Assembly (NCBI GenBank): GCA_902597175.1
Contig: CACJWN010000001.1
Span: 86,440 to 150,439 of the forward strand
Length of the DNA stretch: 64,000 nt
From: an uncultured Pelagibacteraceae bacterium
GTDB lineage: Bacteria > Pseudomonadota > Alphaproteobacteria > Pelagibacterales > Pelagibacteraceae
Direction of reading: 5' to 3'
Part shown: positions 8,043 through 15,670 of the stretch, piece after piece
Layout: each line of letters opens with the position of its first letter
Numbering within the stretch: position 1 is the stretch's first letter
Made by a program: the position numbers and the translations under genes
Notes under the pieces: generated by a model
Told to the model about the DNA's origin: nothing
Database searches by the model: none
What the model saw: only the letters and a program-made list of their open reading frames with translations

Positions 8043-9317
8043 ATGAATTTACAAGAATTAAAGCAAAAAAATCCTGCAGAGCTTATAACTGAAGCTGAAA
8101 AACTCGGTATAGAAAATCCAAGCACTTTAAGAAAACAAGAAATTTTATTTGCTATTTTAAAAAAATTGGCTGAAAAAAACGAACAAATAACAGCCATTGG
8201 AGTTTTAGAAGTTTTACAAGACGGCTTTGGTTTTTTACGAGCGATCGAATCAAATTATCTTCCTGGACCTGATGATATTTATGTAAGTCCAAGTCAGATC
8301 AGAAGGTTCGGTTTAAGAACTGGTGACTCGGTTGAAGGGGAAATTAGAGGGCCAAAGGACGCCGAAAGATACTTTGCACTCCTTAAAGTAAATAAAATAA
8401 ATTTTGATGACTCTGATAAAGGAAAAAATAAAATAGCTTTTGATAATTTAACCCCTCTTTATCCAAACGAAAGAATTAAATTAGAAGTAGAAACATCAAA
8501 AATTGAAAAAAAACCAGACAACACAGCAAGACTAATTGATCTTGTGAGCCCAATAGGAAAAGGACAAAGATCTTTGATAGTCTCACCGCCAAGGGCTGGT
8601 AAAACAATAATCCTTCAGAACATCGCTCAATCAATTACAGCCAATCATCCTGAATGTTACTTGATGGTTTTGTTAATTGACGAAAGGCCCGAAGAAGTTA
8701 CTGATATGCAAAGGTCTGTTAAGGGCGAAGTTGTAGCCTCAACTTTTGACGAGCCGGCCTCTAGGCATGTAGCTGTTGCTGAGATGGTGATTGAGAAAGC
8801 AAAAAGATTAGTTGAGCATAAGAAGGATGTAGTTATTTTATTGGATTCTATTACAAGATTGGGAAGAGCATACAACGCTGTTATACCAAGTTCTGGTAAA
8901 GTTTTGACTGGAGGTGTTGATGCTAACGCTCTTCAAAGACCCAAAAGATTCTTTGGCGCAGCAAGAAATGTCGAAGAAGGGGGATCCCTTACAATTATTT
9001 CAACTGCTTTGATAGATACAGGAAGCAGAATGGACGAGGTAATCTTTGAAGAATTTAAAGGAACAGGTAACTCCGAATTAATTCTTGATAGAAAAGTTGC
9101 CGATAAAAGAATTTATCCTGCGCTAGATATTACTAGATCAGGGACAAGAAGAGAAGAATTGTTATTTGCAAAAGATGAACTATCGAAAATGAACGTCTTA
9201 AGAAGAATAATTAGTCCTATGGGCACTATGGATGGGATAGAGTTTTTAATTTCCAAATTAAAAAATACAAAAAACAATTCTGATTTTTTTGACTCAATGA
9301 ATAAGTCCGCTAACTAA
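8043..9317 (+). CDS. rho: Transcription termination factor Rho
   Basis: 424 residues, normal for Rho, a hexameric RNA-dependent ATPase helicase that ends transcription. Order of parts: N-terminal helical domain (1-45), cold-shock-like RNA-binding fold (about 50-125, [29 protein letters not shown]), then the ATPase domain with P-loop SPPRAGKT, Walker [17 protein letters not shown] and the Q-loop/R-loop region [20 protein letters not shown]. It is preceded by a 67-base AT-rich gap after hemJ, which likely holds its promoter and any autoregulatory leader. Confidence 0.96.
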   Translation: MNLQELKQKNPAELITEAEKLGIENPSTLRKQEILFAILKKLAEKNEQITAIGVLEVLQDGFGFLRAIESNYLPGPDDIYVSPSQIRRFGLRTGDSVEGEIRGPKDAERYFALLKVNKINFDDSDKGKNKIAFDNLTPLYPNERIKLEVETSKIEKKPDNTARLIDLVSPIGKGQRSLIVSPPRAGKTIILQNIAQSITANHPECYLMVLLIDERPEEVTDMQRSVKGEVVASTFDEPASRHVAVAEMVIEKAKRLVEHKKDVVILLDSITRLGRAYNAVIPSSGKVLTGGVDANALQRPKRFFGAARNVEEGGSLTIISTALIDTGSRMDEVIFEEFKGTGNSELILDRKVADKRIYPALDITRSGTRREELLFAKDELSKMNVLRRIISPMGTMDGIEFLISKLKNTKNNSDFFDSMNKSAN

Positions 9318-9319
9318 CT

Positions 9320-9937
9320 TTACTGAACAGTTTGATTGCTAAAATTTACTTCATGTAAGTAAAAACTTATAATACTCTCAAGAGTATTAACTTTATCTTT
9401 TATTGTTATAGCCTCTAAAAGTTTCTGTTTTTCTTCATTAGTGACTGGTGAAATCATTGAAAGGGTATTTATTTTTTGTGCTTTATCTAATTTTTCAAAT
9501 TCTCTCCAGTTTAATAATAATCCATTTTTTCTAAAAAATGTTTTAGCTTTGTTCATAAGATCTACTGTGTCCAAATCACCTGATGTATCTTTAAGGTCCT
9601 CCTCAAAACTTTTATAATCAACTTTAAATTCTCTATACAATTTATTATTTTCCACTTCTTCCAGTATTTTAAATCTAGTAATCCCAGTGAGATTTATTAA
9701 TATTCTCCCATCCTCACTTTTTTGAAGGTCACTAATTTTACCTAAGCACCCAATTTTATAAACTTGATTTCCATTTCTTTGAGATTGAACCATTCCCATT
9801 AGTTTATCTTTTTTGTAAGTATCATTTACAAGATCTAAATAGCGCTGCTCAAAAATATTTAAAGGCAGATTAGTCTTTGGAAAATAGATTACCCCACTTA
9901 GAGGAAAAACTGGAATTACATTAGGAAAAGATTTCAT
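9320..9937 (-). CDS. Lon-protease substrate-binding (LON/PUA-like) domain protein
   Basis: 205 residues made only of the N-terminal LON domain without ATPase or protease parts. The family pattern is clear at the start (VIPVFPLSGVIYFPKTNLPLNIFEQRYLDLV) and in the GCLGKISDLQKSEDGRILINLTGITRFKI segment. Such stand-alone LON-domain proteins are widespread in alphaproteobacteria, but their role is unknown. It is convergent with rho, with two bases between the stop codons. Confidence 0.8.
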   Translation of the reverse strand: MKSFPNVIPVFPLSGVIYFPKTNLPLNIFEQRYLDLVNDTYKKDKLMGMVQSQRNGNQVYKIGCLGKISDLQKSEDGRILINLTGITRFKILEEVENNKLYREFKVDYKSFEEDLKDTSGDLDTVDLMNKAKTFFRKNGLLLNWREFEKLDKAQKINTLSMISPVTNEEKQKLLEAITIKDKVNTLESIISFYLHEVNFSNQTVQ

Positions 9938-10043
9938 TTAATTAATATATTAAAAATTTTATATTACTGGTAGTGACATTATTTGCAAATTTTGTTTATT
10001 GCTTAATTAGAAAAAAGCTAATACATTCCATGTTGATTTACAA

Positions 10044-10118
10044 GCGGGCATAGCTCAGTGGTAGAGCGTCTCGTTGCCAACGAGAAGGTCGAGGGTTCAA
10101 GTCCCTTTGCCCGCTCCA
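10044..10118 (+). tRNA. tRNA-Gly (anticodon GCC)
   Basis: A complete cloverleaf can be folded: acceptor stem GCGGGCA pairing with TGCCCGC, D-arm with AGCTCAGTGGTAGAGC, anticodon stem TCTCG/CGAGA around the loop TTGCCAA (anticodon GCC), T-arm GAGGGTTCAAGTCCCTT. The discriminator base is T at 10115 and the CCA end is encoded (10116-10118). The preceding 106 bases (9938-10043) are AT-rich and hold no gene; a promoter is expected there. Confidence 0.97.
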
Positions 10119-10123
10119 TATTT

Positions 10124-11017
10124 ATGTTTTCAGAATTTAAAAAAGAAAAAATTACTATTGAAAACCAAGGTTTTGGAAAAGCAGAAATCACATTTAGACA
10201 TGGTGGTTCGGGAGAGCCATTATTGTTATTACATGGAAATCCTATGTCACATGTAACATGGCATAAAATAACCGACGAATTAAAAAATAAATTCTATATT
10301 GTGGCTGCAGATCTTAGAGGATACGGAGAAAGCATAGGCCCAGAGGACGGTGGCGAAAATCATATAAACTATTCATTTAGAGCAATGGCAAATGATCAAA
10401 TTAATTTAATGAAAATTCTAGGATATGACAAGTTTCACATAGTTGGTCATGATCGAGGGGCAAGAACAGCACATAGGATGGCTTTAGATGCTAGCGATAA
10501 AATAAAAAAGTTAGCATTGTTTGATATTATGCCTAATCGACATATTTGGACTGTTCAAAAAAAAGGATGGTCAATTTCTAAATGGCATTGGCTTTTAATG
10601 ATGCAACCTTATGATCTTCCAGAAAAAATGCTATCCTCCATACCAGCTGATTATTATATGAAAAAAAAATTATCAAAAAGAGGCGCGAGCTTAGATTTTT
10701 GCAAAGAAACTTTTGATGAATATGTCAAATGTTTTAATTACAAAACTATTAGGGGATCATGTGAAGATTATAGAGCATCACCTTCTTGTGATTTAGATAT
10801 GGACAACATTGATTTCGAAAAAAAGAATAAGATACGTTGCCCTCTTTTAGTATTATGGGGCAACAAAAGTGATACTGGAAAAGTTTGGGGTGATGTTTTA
10901 AACGTTTGGGGAGACTATAGTATTTCAAAACCAATTGGTGAGGGTCTTGATTGTGGACATTATTTGCAAGAGGAGAAACCAAAAGAAGTTATCAACTGGT
11001 TAAAAAATTTTTTATAA
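10124..11017 (+). CDS. Alpha/beta hydrolase, fluoroacetate/haloacetate dehalogenase type
   Basis: 297 residues. It shows the HGNP oxyanion motif (37-40), the nucleophile motif GHDRGAR with Asp110, Arg111 and Arg114, Asp134, the halide-pocket pair His155-Trp156, Tyr216 in CEDYRAS, and the base His279 in CGHY. As I recall them, these match the catalytic and halide-binding residues of Rhodopseudomonas fluoroacetate dehalogenase, nearly position for position. The likely reaction is hydrolytic dehalogenation of a haloacetate. The ATG at 10124 is chosen since any longer form would run through the tRNA. It starts 5 bases after the tRNA CCA end and has no clear Shine-Dalgarno. It overlaps the next gene by one base. 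Confidence 0.8.
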   Translation: MFSEFKKEKITIENQGFGKAEITFRHGGSGEPLLLLHGNPMSHVTWHKITDELKNKFYIVAADLRGYGESIGPEDGGENHINYSFRAMANDQINLMKILGYDKFHIVGHDRGARTAHRMALDASDKIKKLALFDIMPNRHIWTVQKKGWSISKWHWLLMMQPYDLPEKMLSSIPADYYMKKKLSKRGASLDFCKETFDEYVKCFNYKTIRGSCEDYRASPSCDLDMDNIDFEKKNKIRCPLLVLWGNKSDTGKVWGDVLNVWGDYSISKPIGEGLDCGHYLQEEKPKEVINWLKNFL

Positions 11018-11355
11018 TGTCTGATCTTTCAAAAAAAAAATGTATTGCATGTAATGGTGATATTCCTCCATTCGACAAAAGTGAAATACATAAATATTTA
11101 AAAAAAGTAGATGATTGGGAAGTTAAAAAAAGTGAAGAGGAAAACTTTTACTTAATTAAAGAATTTAAATTTAAAAATTTCCGAGAAAGTCAAAAATTTG
11201 TGAATAAAGTAGGTGAAATCGCAGAGACAGAAAATCACCATCCTGATATTCATTTTGGGTGGGGTTATTGCAAAGTGAAAATTTTTACGCATGCAATAAA
11301 AGGTCTTGCTGAAAGTGATTTTATACTAGCTGCTAAAATAGATAAGATTAATTAA
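11017..11355 (+). CDS. Pterin-4a-carbinolamine dehydratase
   Basis: 112 residues from the ATG that overlaps the previous stop (TAATG). The C-terminal half carries the family pattern ETENHHPDIHFGWGYCKVKI with the HHP catalytic histidines and the end block THAIKGLAESDFILAAKID. The enzyme dehydrates 4a-hydroxytetrahydropterin formed by aromatic amino-acid hydroxylases. No phenylalanine hydroxylase gene is in this window, so its partner here is unknown. The N-terminal KKCIACNGDIPPF segment is typical of the variant found with molybdopterin or hydroxylase systems. Confidence 0.88.
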   Translation: MSDLSKKKCIACNGDIPPFDKSEIHKYLKKVDDWEVKKSEEENFYLIKEFKFKNFRESQKFVNKVGEIAETENHHPDIHFGWGYCKVKIFTHAIKGLAESDFILAAKIDKIN

Positions 11356-12902
11356 TGATTGAAATGTCTTACACCTGTAAATAGCATTTTAATTTTTGCT
11401 TTATTAGCAACATTAATTACTTCCTGATCTCTTATTGATCCCCCGGGCTGAACTATTATTTTTATCCCTGCTTTTATTAGTGCTTCTATACCGTCTGCAA
11501 AAGGGAAAAAAGCATCTGAAGCAGCAACTGAATTTTTAATTTTTTCTAATTGAAATTGCCTTGCTTTTTGAATCGCTATTTTACAGCTATCGAGTCTACT
11601 AGGTTGGCCTGCACCAATTCCAATAGTTGAATGATTATTACATAAAACGATTGCGTTAGATTTAACATATTTACTTACATTAAAAGCGAATCTTACTTCT
11701 GCGAGCTCTTTCTTACTAGGTTTTAGTTTTGTGACACATTTAATTTTCCTTCTATCAAAGACTATCTTGTTTTTATTTTGTACCAAAAAGGATCCATCAA
11801 AAATTTTAAATGAAGAAACATTTTTAGGCTTGAATTTCGATATATCTATTATTCTCAAGTTTTTTTTCTTTTTTAATATTTTCAAAGACTCTTTGTCGAA
11901 ACCTTTACCAAGTATAACTTCAAGAAAATTCTTATTAATTTCTAGCGCAATATTTTTAGTAATTTTATAATTACACGCAATTACTCCACCAAAAGCACTA
12001 ATCGGATCACATGCATATGCATTTTTAAATGAGTCTAAAGGATTTTTATGTTCAGAAACCCCGCAAGGATTTGCATGTTTAATAATTACTGTGCTAGCTT
12101 TTCCTTTAATAGACTCAAGAACATCTAATGAGGCAAACATATCGTTAAAATTATTATAACTCAATTCTTTACCGTGAATTTGGGTAAATCCAAGTTTTTT
12201 ATCTTCATAATCGTTAATATAAATAGAGCTTTCTTGATGTGGATTTTCACCATATCTTAACTTTTTTAGTCTTCGTCCGAAAATAGTTTTTCTTTCTGGA
12301 AATTGAATATTTAATTTATTGTTAAACCAATTAGCAATCATAGCATCATAGTATGCAGTTAAACCAAATGCTTTAGAGGACATGATCTCTCTAAATTTTA
12401 ATGAGGTTGCTCCGTTGTTTTTTTCTAACTCTTTTATCAGCGAGGTATAATCATTTTTGTTGGTAATTATAGTTACATTCTTAAAATTTTTTGCTGCAGC
12501 ACGAACCATTGTTGGTCCACCAATATCTATATTTTCAATAATTTTATTGGGATTTTTAGTCTCGGAAACTACTTTTTGAAACGGATAAAAATTAACTACA
12601 ATCAAATCTATCGGAGAAAACTTTTGCTCAGACATTTCAGTCTTGTGAGCTTTGTTCTTTCTGTCATGTAAAATCCCTGCATGAATCTTTGGATGAAGAG
12701 TTTTGACTCTCCCATCCAGCATTTCTTTAAATCCAGTGTAATGAGATAACTCAATACATTTGTACCCAAGTTTTTTTATAGATTTATAAGTTCCTCCAGA
12801 ACTAATAATTTTGATATTGTGTTTTTTTAGACACTTTAATAAGGAGGGAATATTTTCTTTATCAAACACAGAAACTAAGGCACTTTTAATTTTTAAATTC
12901 AT
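11352..12902 (-). CDS. purH: Bifunctional AICAR formyltransferase/IMP cyclohydrolase
   Basis: 516 residues, full length, carrying out the last two steps of IMP synthesis. The N-terminal IMP cyclohydrolase domain (about 1-195) has SVFDKENIPSLL, the ISSGGTYKSIKKLG block and DGRVKTLHPKIHAGIL. The AICAR transformylase domain (about 200-516) has LRYGENPHQESS, the KHANPCGVS motif with the catalytic Lys-His, and DAFFPFADGIEALIKAG. It is convergent with the pterin dehydratase gene, with a 4-base overlap, and lies downstream of the heparinase-like gene. Confidence 0.96.
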   Translation of the reverse strand: MNLKIKSALVSVFDKENIPSLLKCLKKHNIKIISSGGTYKSIKKLGYKCIELSHYTGFKEMLDGRVKTLHPKIHAGILHDRKNKAHKTEMSEQKFSPIDLIVVNFYPFQKVVSETKNPNKIIENIDIGGPTMVRAAAKNFKNVTIITNKNDYTSLIKELEKNNGATSLKFREIMSSKAFGLTAYYDAMIANWFNNKLNIQFPERKTIFGRRLKKLRYGENPHQESSIYINDYEDKKLGFTQIHGKELSYNNFNDMFASLDVLESIKGKASTVIIKHANPCGVSEHKNPLDSFKNAYACDPISAFGGVIACNYKITKNIALEINKNFLEVILGKGFDKESLKILKKKKNLRIIDISKFKPKNVSSFKIFDGSFLVQNKNKIVFDRRKIKCVTKLKPSKKELAEVRFAFNVSKYVKSNAIVLCNNHSTIGIGAGQPSRLDSCKIAIQKARQFQLEKIKNSVAASDAFFPFADGIEALIKAGIKIIVQPGGSIRDQEVINVANKAKIKMLFTGVRHFNH

Positions 12903-12904
12903 TA

Positions 12905-14548
12905 CTAAATTTTTTTCTTAATTTCCCAATTAAAAAACTTATCTTTATTAACTAGATTACCAGAAATAGTTATACAAGTATTATCTAATATTTTTTTTCC
13001 TCCTAAATAAATACTCTTCTCCAATTCAAGATTTTCATCTTTAATTGTAAAAATAAGTGACTTATTCTTTGATATTTGTATTAAAGCGCTATTTCCGCTA
13101 ATTGTTTTTACAGCAGATAATTCAGGATTTAGATGAAATCTTAGTACATACCTTATTGGAATTCCATCTTTCTTTTTAAAGATATGATCAACACCGTTTA
13201 ACTTATTGTTATTTTGATCAAGATAAACTTCTCTTTTATGAATACAATTGAAATTTTTTTCATATCCATTGTGAGATGCGGAACAACCAATTAAATTTTT
13301 GTCAGTTTTAAATTCTAAGTCACTTGTTTTAAAAGTATTTTTAATTGAATTTCCAAAAACTCTGTTGATTAGCTTATTCCTCTCAAATTTTGTTATACTA
13401 GTATCATTTATAGTTAATGTAGATTGACTAGCAGTTAATCGACTAATAAGTTCTGCTTTCGGTGAGATATTATTTCCAAATCCACAATTAGTAATTATTT
13501 TTATTCCATCTAAAAAATACTCAAAAGAAAGAGGGCCTGATTGATAATTTTTTGAGAAATTTTTGCCAGGAGGTCCACCAATGTCAAAGTACAGAACTTG
13601 CTGTTTAGATTTTGCATAGAATATACCTCCGATTATTTCCTTGTTACTTTTTTTGCTTACTTTAAAATTCTCAAGATATTTTTCGTAATGATTAAGCATT
13701 TTTTCAGAGGCTCCATTAAAAAGTGGAGTCTGATTATTTGGAGCTTTAAAAAATTTAATACACATTAAATTTTTTTGAATAATTTCATCAAGAAATTCAG
13801 GTATATACTGTTGAGCATCTTTTATGTTTTCATGACATAATAAAAAATATTTAGTAAAAAATATAAGGTCATTAGGACTTCTAGTTAATGGGAAACCATC
13901 ATCATCAAAATATGAATTAACAAATTTTTCTAAAGCCTTAATACCAAAATTATAGTTTTCTTCATATTCTTTAAAAATTATTCCTGATAATATTAGTGCA
14001 GATAATGCCTCAATTTTTTTGATAGGATTCTTCTCAAATTTTATATTCTTTTTTAAATGGTTACACTGCAAAATTATATTTTGAAAAAAATTTTTTTTAA
14101 ATTCAAATGTTCCATTATTAATGATAATATCAATATTAAGTATCCAACTAATTATTCTATTGCTTAAAGTGGAGGTTTCCCAAACTTTTCGTTTAAATTT
14201 TGAATATTTAAACATCCATAGATAAATAATTTTTTGAATACTTTTACCATCTACTTTTCTATCAATTAAATTTAACCATAAAAAATTATGATGATCGTAA
14301 ATATTCTTATTCTTACTTTCAATCCAAAAGTCATTGACATTTATTTCATTAATTTTAAATGATTTTTTTTTATAGGGAGAAATAAGAGATAATAAAAATG
14401 GATTTGGGCTAAAATAAACTTGAGTAGGAATTTTTGATTTTAGAGTCTCGTGATAATGATTAGATAGGAAATAAACTTTTTTAAAAAATTTGATAAAAGT
14501 TATTTGAATTGCAACAAAATAAAAATAGGCACCTTTTAAGCCGAACAT
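12905..14548 (-). CDS. Heparinase II/III-like family protein
   Basis: 547 residues. The first 250 residues look like the helical alpha/alpha toroid of the family, and the C-terminal half (about 300-545) carries the heparinase II/III-like beta-sandwich with SGPLSFEYFLDG, SRLTASQSTLTINDTS and the HIFKKKDGIPIRYVLRFHL segment. Family members cleave uronic-acid polysaccharides, but in alphaproteobacteria a relative sits between rpe and purH in nearly every genome and its substrate is unknown. Here the order is the same. No signal peptide is seen, which is odd for a polysaccharide lyase. Confidence 0.72.
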   Translation of the reverse strand: MFGLKGAYFYFVAIQITFIKFFKKVYFLSNHYHETLKSKIPTQVYFSPNPFLLSLISPYKKKSFKINEINVNDFWIESKNKNIYDHHNFLWLNLIDRKVDGKSIQKIIYLWMFKYSKFKRKVWETSTLSNRIISWILNIDIIINNGTFEFKKNFFQNIILQCNHLKKNIKFEKNPIKKIEALSALILSGIIFKEYEENYNFGIKALEKFVNSYFDDDGFPLTRSPNDLIFFTKYFLLCHENIKDAQQYIPEFLDEIIQKNLMCIKFFKAPNNQTPLFNGASEKMLNHYEKYLENFKVSKKSNKEIIGGIFYAKSKQQVLYFDIGGPPGKNFSKNYQSGPLSFEYFLDGIKIITNCGFGNNISPKAELISRLTASQSTLTINDTSITKFERNKLINRVFGNSIKNTFKTSDLEFKTDKNLIGCSASHNGYEKNFNCIHKREVYLDQNNNKLNGVDHIFKKKDGIPIRYVLRFHLNPELSAVKTISGNSALIQISKNKSLIFTIKDENLELEKSIYLGGKKILDNTCITISGNLVNKDKFFNWEIKKKI

Positions 14549-14551
14549 CTA

Positions 14552-15214
14552 CTAATTTTTTCTAAGAATTTCTATATTTTTTTTAAGATCGCCTTTGTTC
14601 TCTTTAAAAATAGTTGATCCTGAAACAAGAATATTTGCTCCAGCTTGTTTCGCTAAAGAGCAATTTTCAAAATTAATCCCACCGTCTATTTCAATGTCTA
14701 CATTAAAACTTTTTGACTTAATTATTTCTTTTAGTTGTTTTGTTTTTTCTAATACTTCTGGCATAAACTTTTGCCCCCCAAATCCTGGCTCAACACTCAT
14801 TATTAGAACTAGATCAATTTCATCTAGATGATCTTTTATTAAATCAATACTTGATTTTGGTTTGAGAGAAATTCCAACTTTTTTGTTTTCTTTTTTTATT
14901 AGCTCTATAGTTTTAGAAGTATCTTTAGTAGCTTCAGGGTGAAAGGTAATAATATCCGCTCCCGCATTAGCGTAGTCTTTAATAAAATTATCTACTGGAG
15001 AAATCATTAAATGAACGTCGAATACTTTTTTTGTGAGAGGTCTCAGTTTTTTAATTACTTCTGGGCCAATAGTGAGATTTGGCACAAAATGTCCATCCAT
15101 TACATCTATATGTATATAATCAGCACCTGCCCTCTCTAAAGAAATAACTTCTGCACCCAATTTACTAAAATCAGCTGATAAAATAGACGGTGATATTTTG
15201 ATTAGATTACTCAT
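14552..15214 (-). CDS. rpe: Ribulose-phosphate 3-epimerase
   Basis: 220 residues. The TIM-barrel enzyme interconverts ribulose 5-phosphate and xylulose 5-phosphate. Clear motifs are KISPSILSADFSKLG at the N-terminus, the metal-site HIDVMDGHFVPNLTIGP near 35-49, VFDVHLMI, the MSVEPGFGGQKFMP loop near 139-152, and the DGGINFENC plus VSGSTIF phosphate-binding segments. It lies upstream of the heparinase-like gene with a 3-base gap and likely leads that operon. Confidence 0.95.
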   Translation of the reverse strand: MSNLIKISPSILSADFSKLGAEVISLERAGADYIHIDVMDGHFVPNLTIGPEVIKKLRPLTKKVFDVHLMISPVDNFIKDYANAGADIITFHPEATKDTSKTIELIKKENKKVGISLKPKSSIDLIKDHLDEIDLVLIMSVEPGFGGQKFMPEVLEKTKQLKEIIKSKSFNVDIEIDGGINFENCSLAKQAGANILVSGSTIFKENKGDLKKNIEILRKN

Positions 15215-15258
15215 TCTACATTTATATTTTAATCTTAAATTTTGTCAAAAAAATTAGA

Positions 15259-15594
15259 TTAATTAAACAGTTGATATAATTGTCTTGAAAAATCGCTTTC
15301 TAGAGGAAATGCTAACATTCCCCAAACATCATAACCAAGAATGTAAGGCATGGCGTAAAATCTGAATAAATAAAAAAACCATGCCACATATAAGGCTATG
15401 AAAGGTCCAAATAAGAAACTTGGAGTAATAAATTTAAATAAATTAATTATAGGGTTCGTGGTTTTTACAAATATTCTCATGAAAAAAAAAGTAGAATCTT
15501 CTTTTTGAAAAATATTCATGAATGCACGACCAATTAAAGTCCACATTATTGTTCCGAGCGTATAATCTAAAACTATTGCCCAAGTTGGTATCAT
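15259..15594 (-). CDS. Small conserved membrane protein of unknown function
   Basis: 111 residues with two to three hydrophobic segments (about 4-24, 52-80 and a weaker one near 85-95). The arrangement IGRAFMNIF, TTNPIINLFKFITP recalls YggT-like proteins, but I cannot assign the family firmly. It lies between rpe and the acetate symporter terminator on the same strand, and it starts about 30 bases downstream of that terminator, so it likely has its own promoter or depends on read-through. Confidence 0.5.
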   Translation of the reverse strand: MIPTWAIVLDYTLGTIMWTLIGRAFMNIFQKEDSTFFFMRIFVKTTNPIINLFKFITPSFLFGPFIALYVAWFFYLFRFYAMPYILGYDVWGMLAFPLESDFSRQLYQLFN

Positions 15595-15624
15595 ATTTCT
15601 AAATTACCATGATTTAGGTAAAAA

Positions 15625-15651
15625 AAAAGGGGCGAATAAATCGCCCCTTTT
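15625..15651 (-). terminator. Rho-independent terminator after the acetate symporter
   Basis: A GC-rich hairpin in AT-rich DNA: GGGGCGA at 15629-15635 pairs with TCGCCCC at 15641-15647 around a 5-base loop. The stem is extended by four A-T pairs and followed on the minus strand by a run of eight T (complement of 15621-15628). It lies 20-45 bases past the stop codon of the symporter gene. Confidence 0.88.
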
Positions 15652-15670
15652 AATTTTAAATAATTGTTAA

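Noticed and set aside
10058..10123. N-terminal extension of the dehalogenase-like ORF through the tRNA
   Set aside because: These 22 codons translate the tRNA-Gly sequence itself; the family alignment and residue numbering fit a start at 10124.
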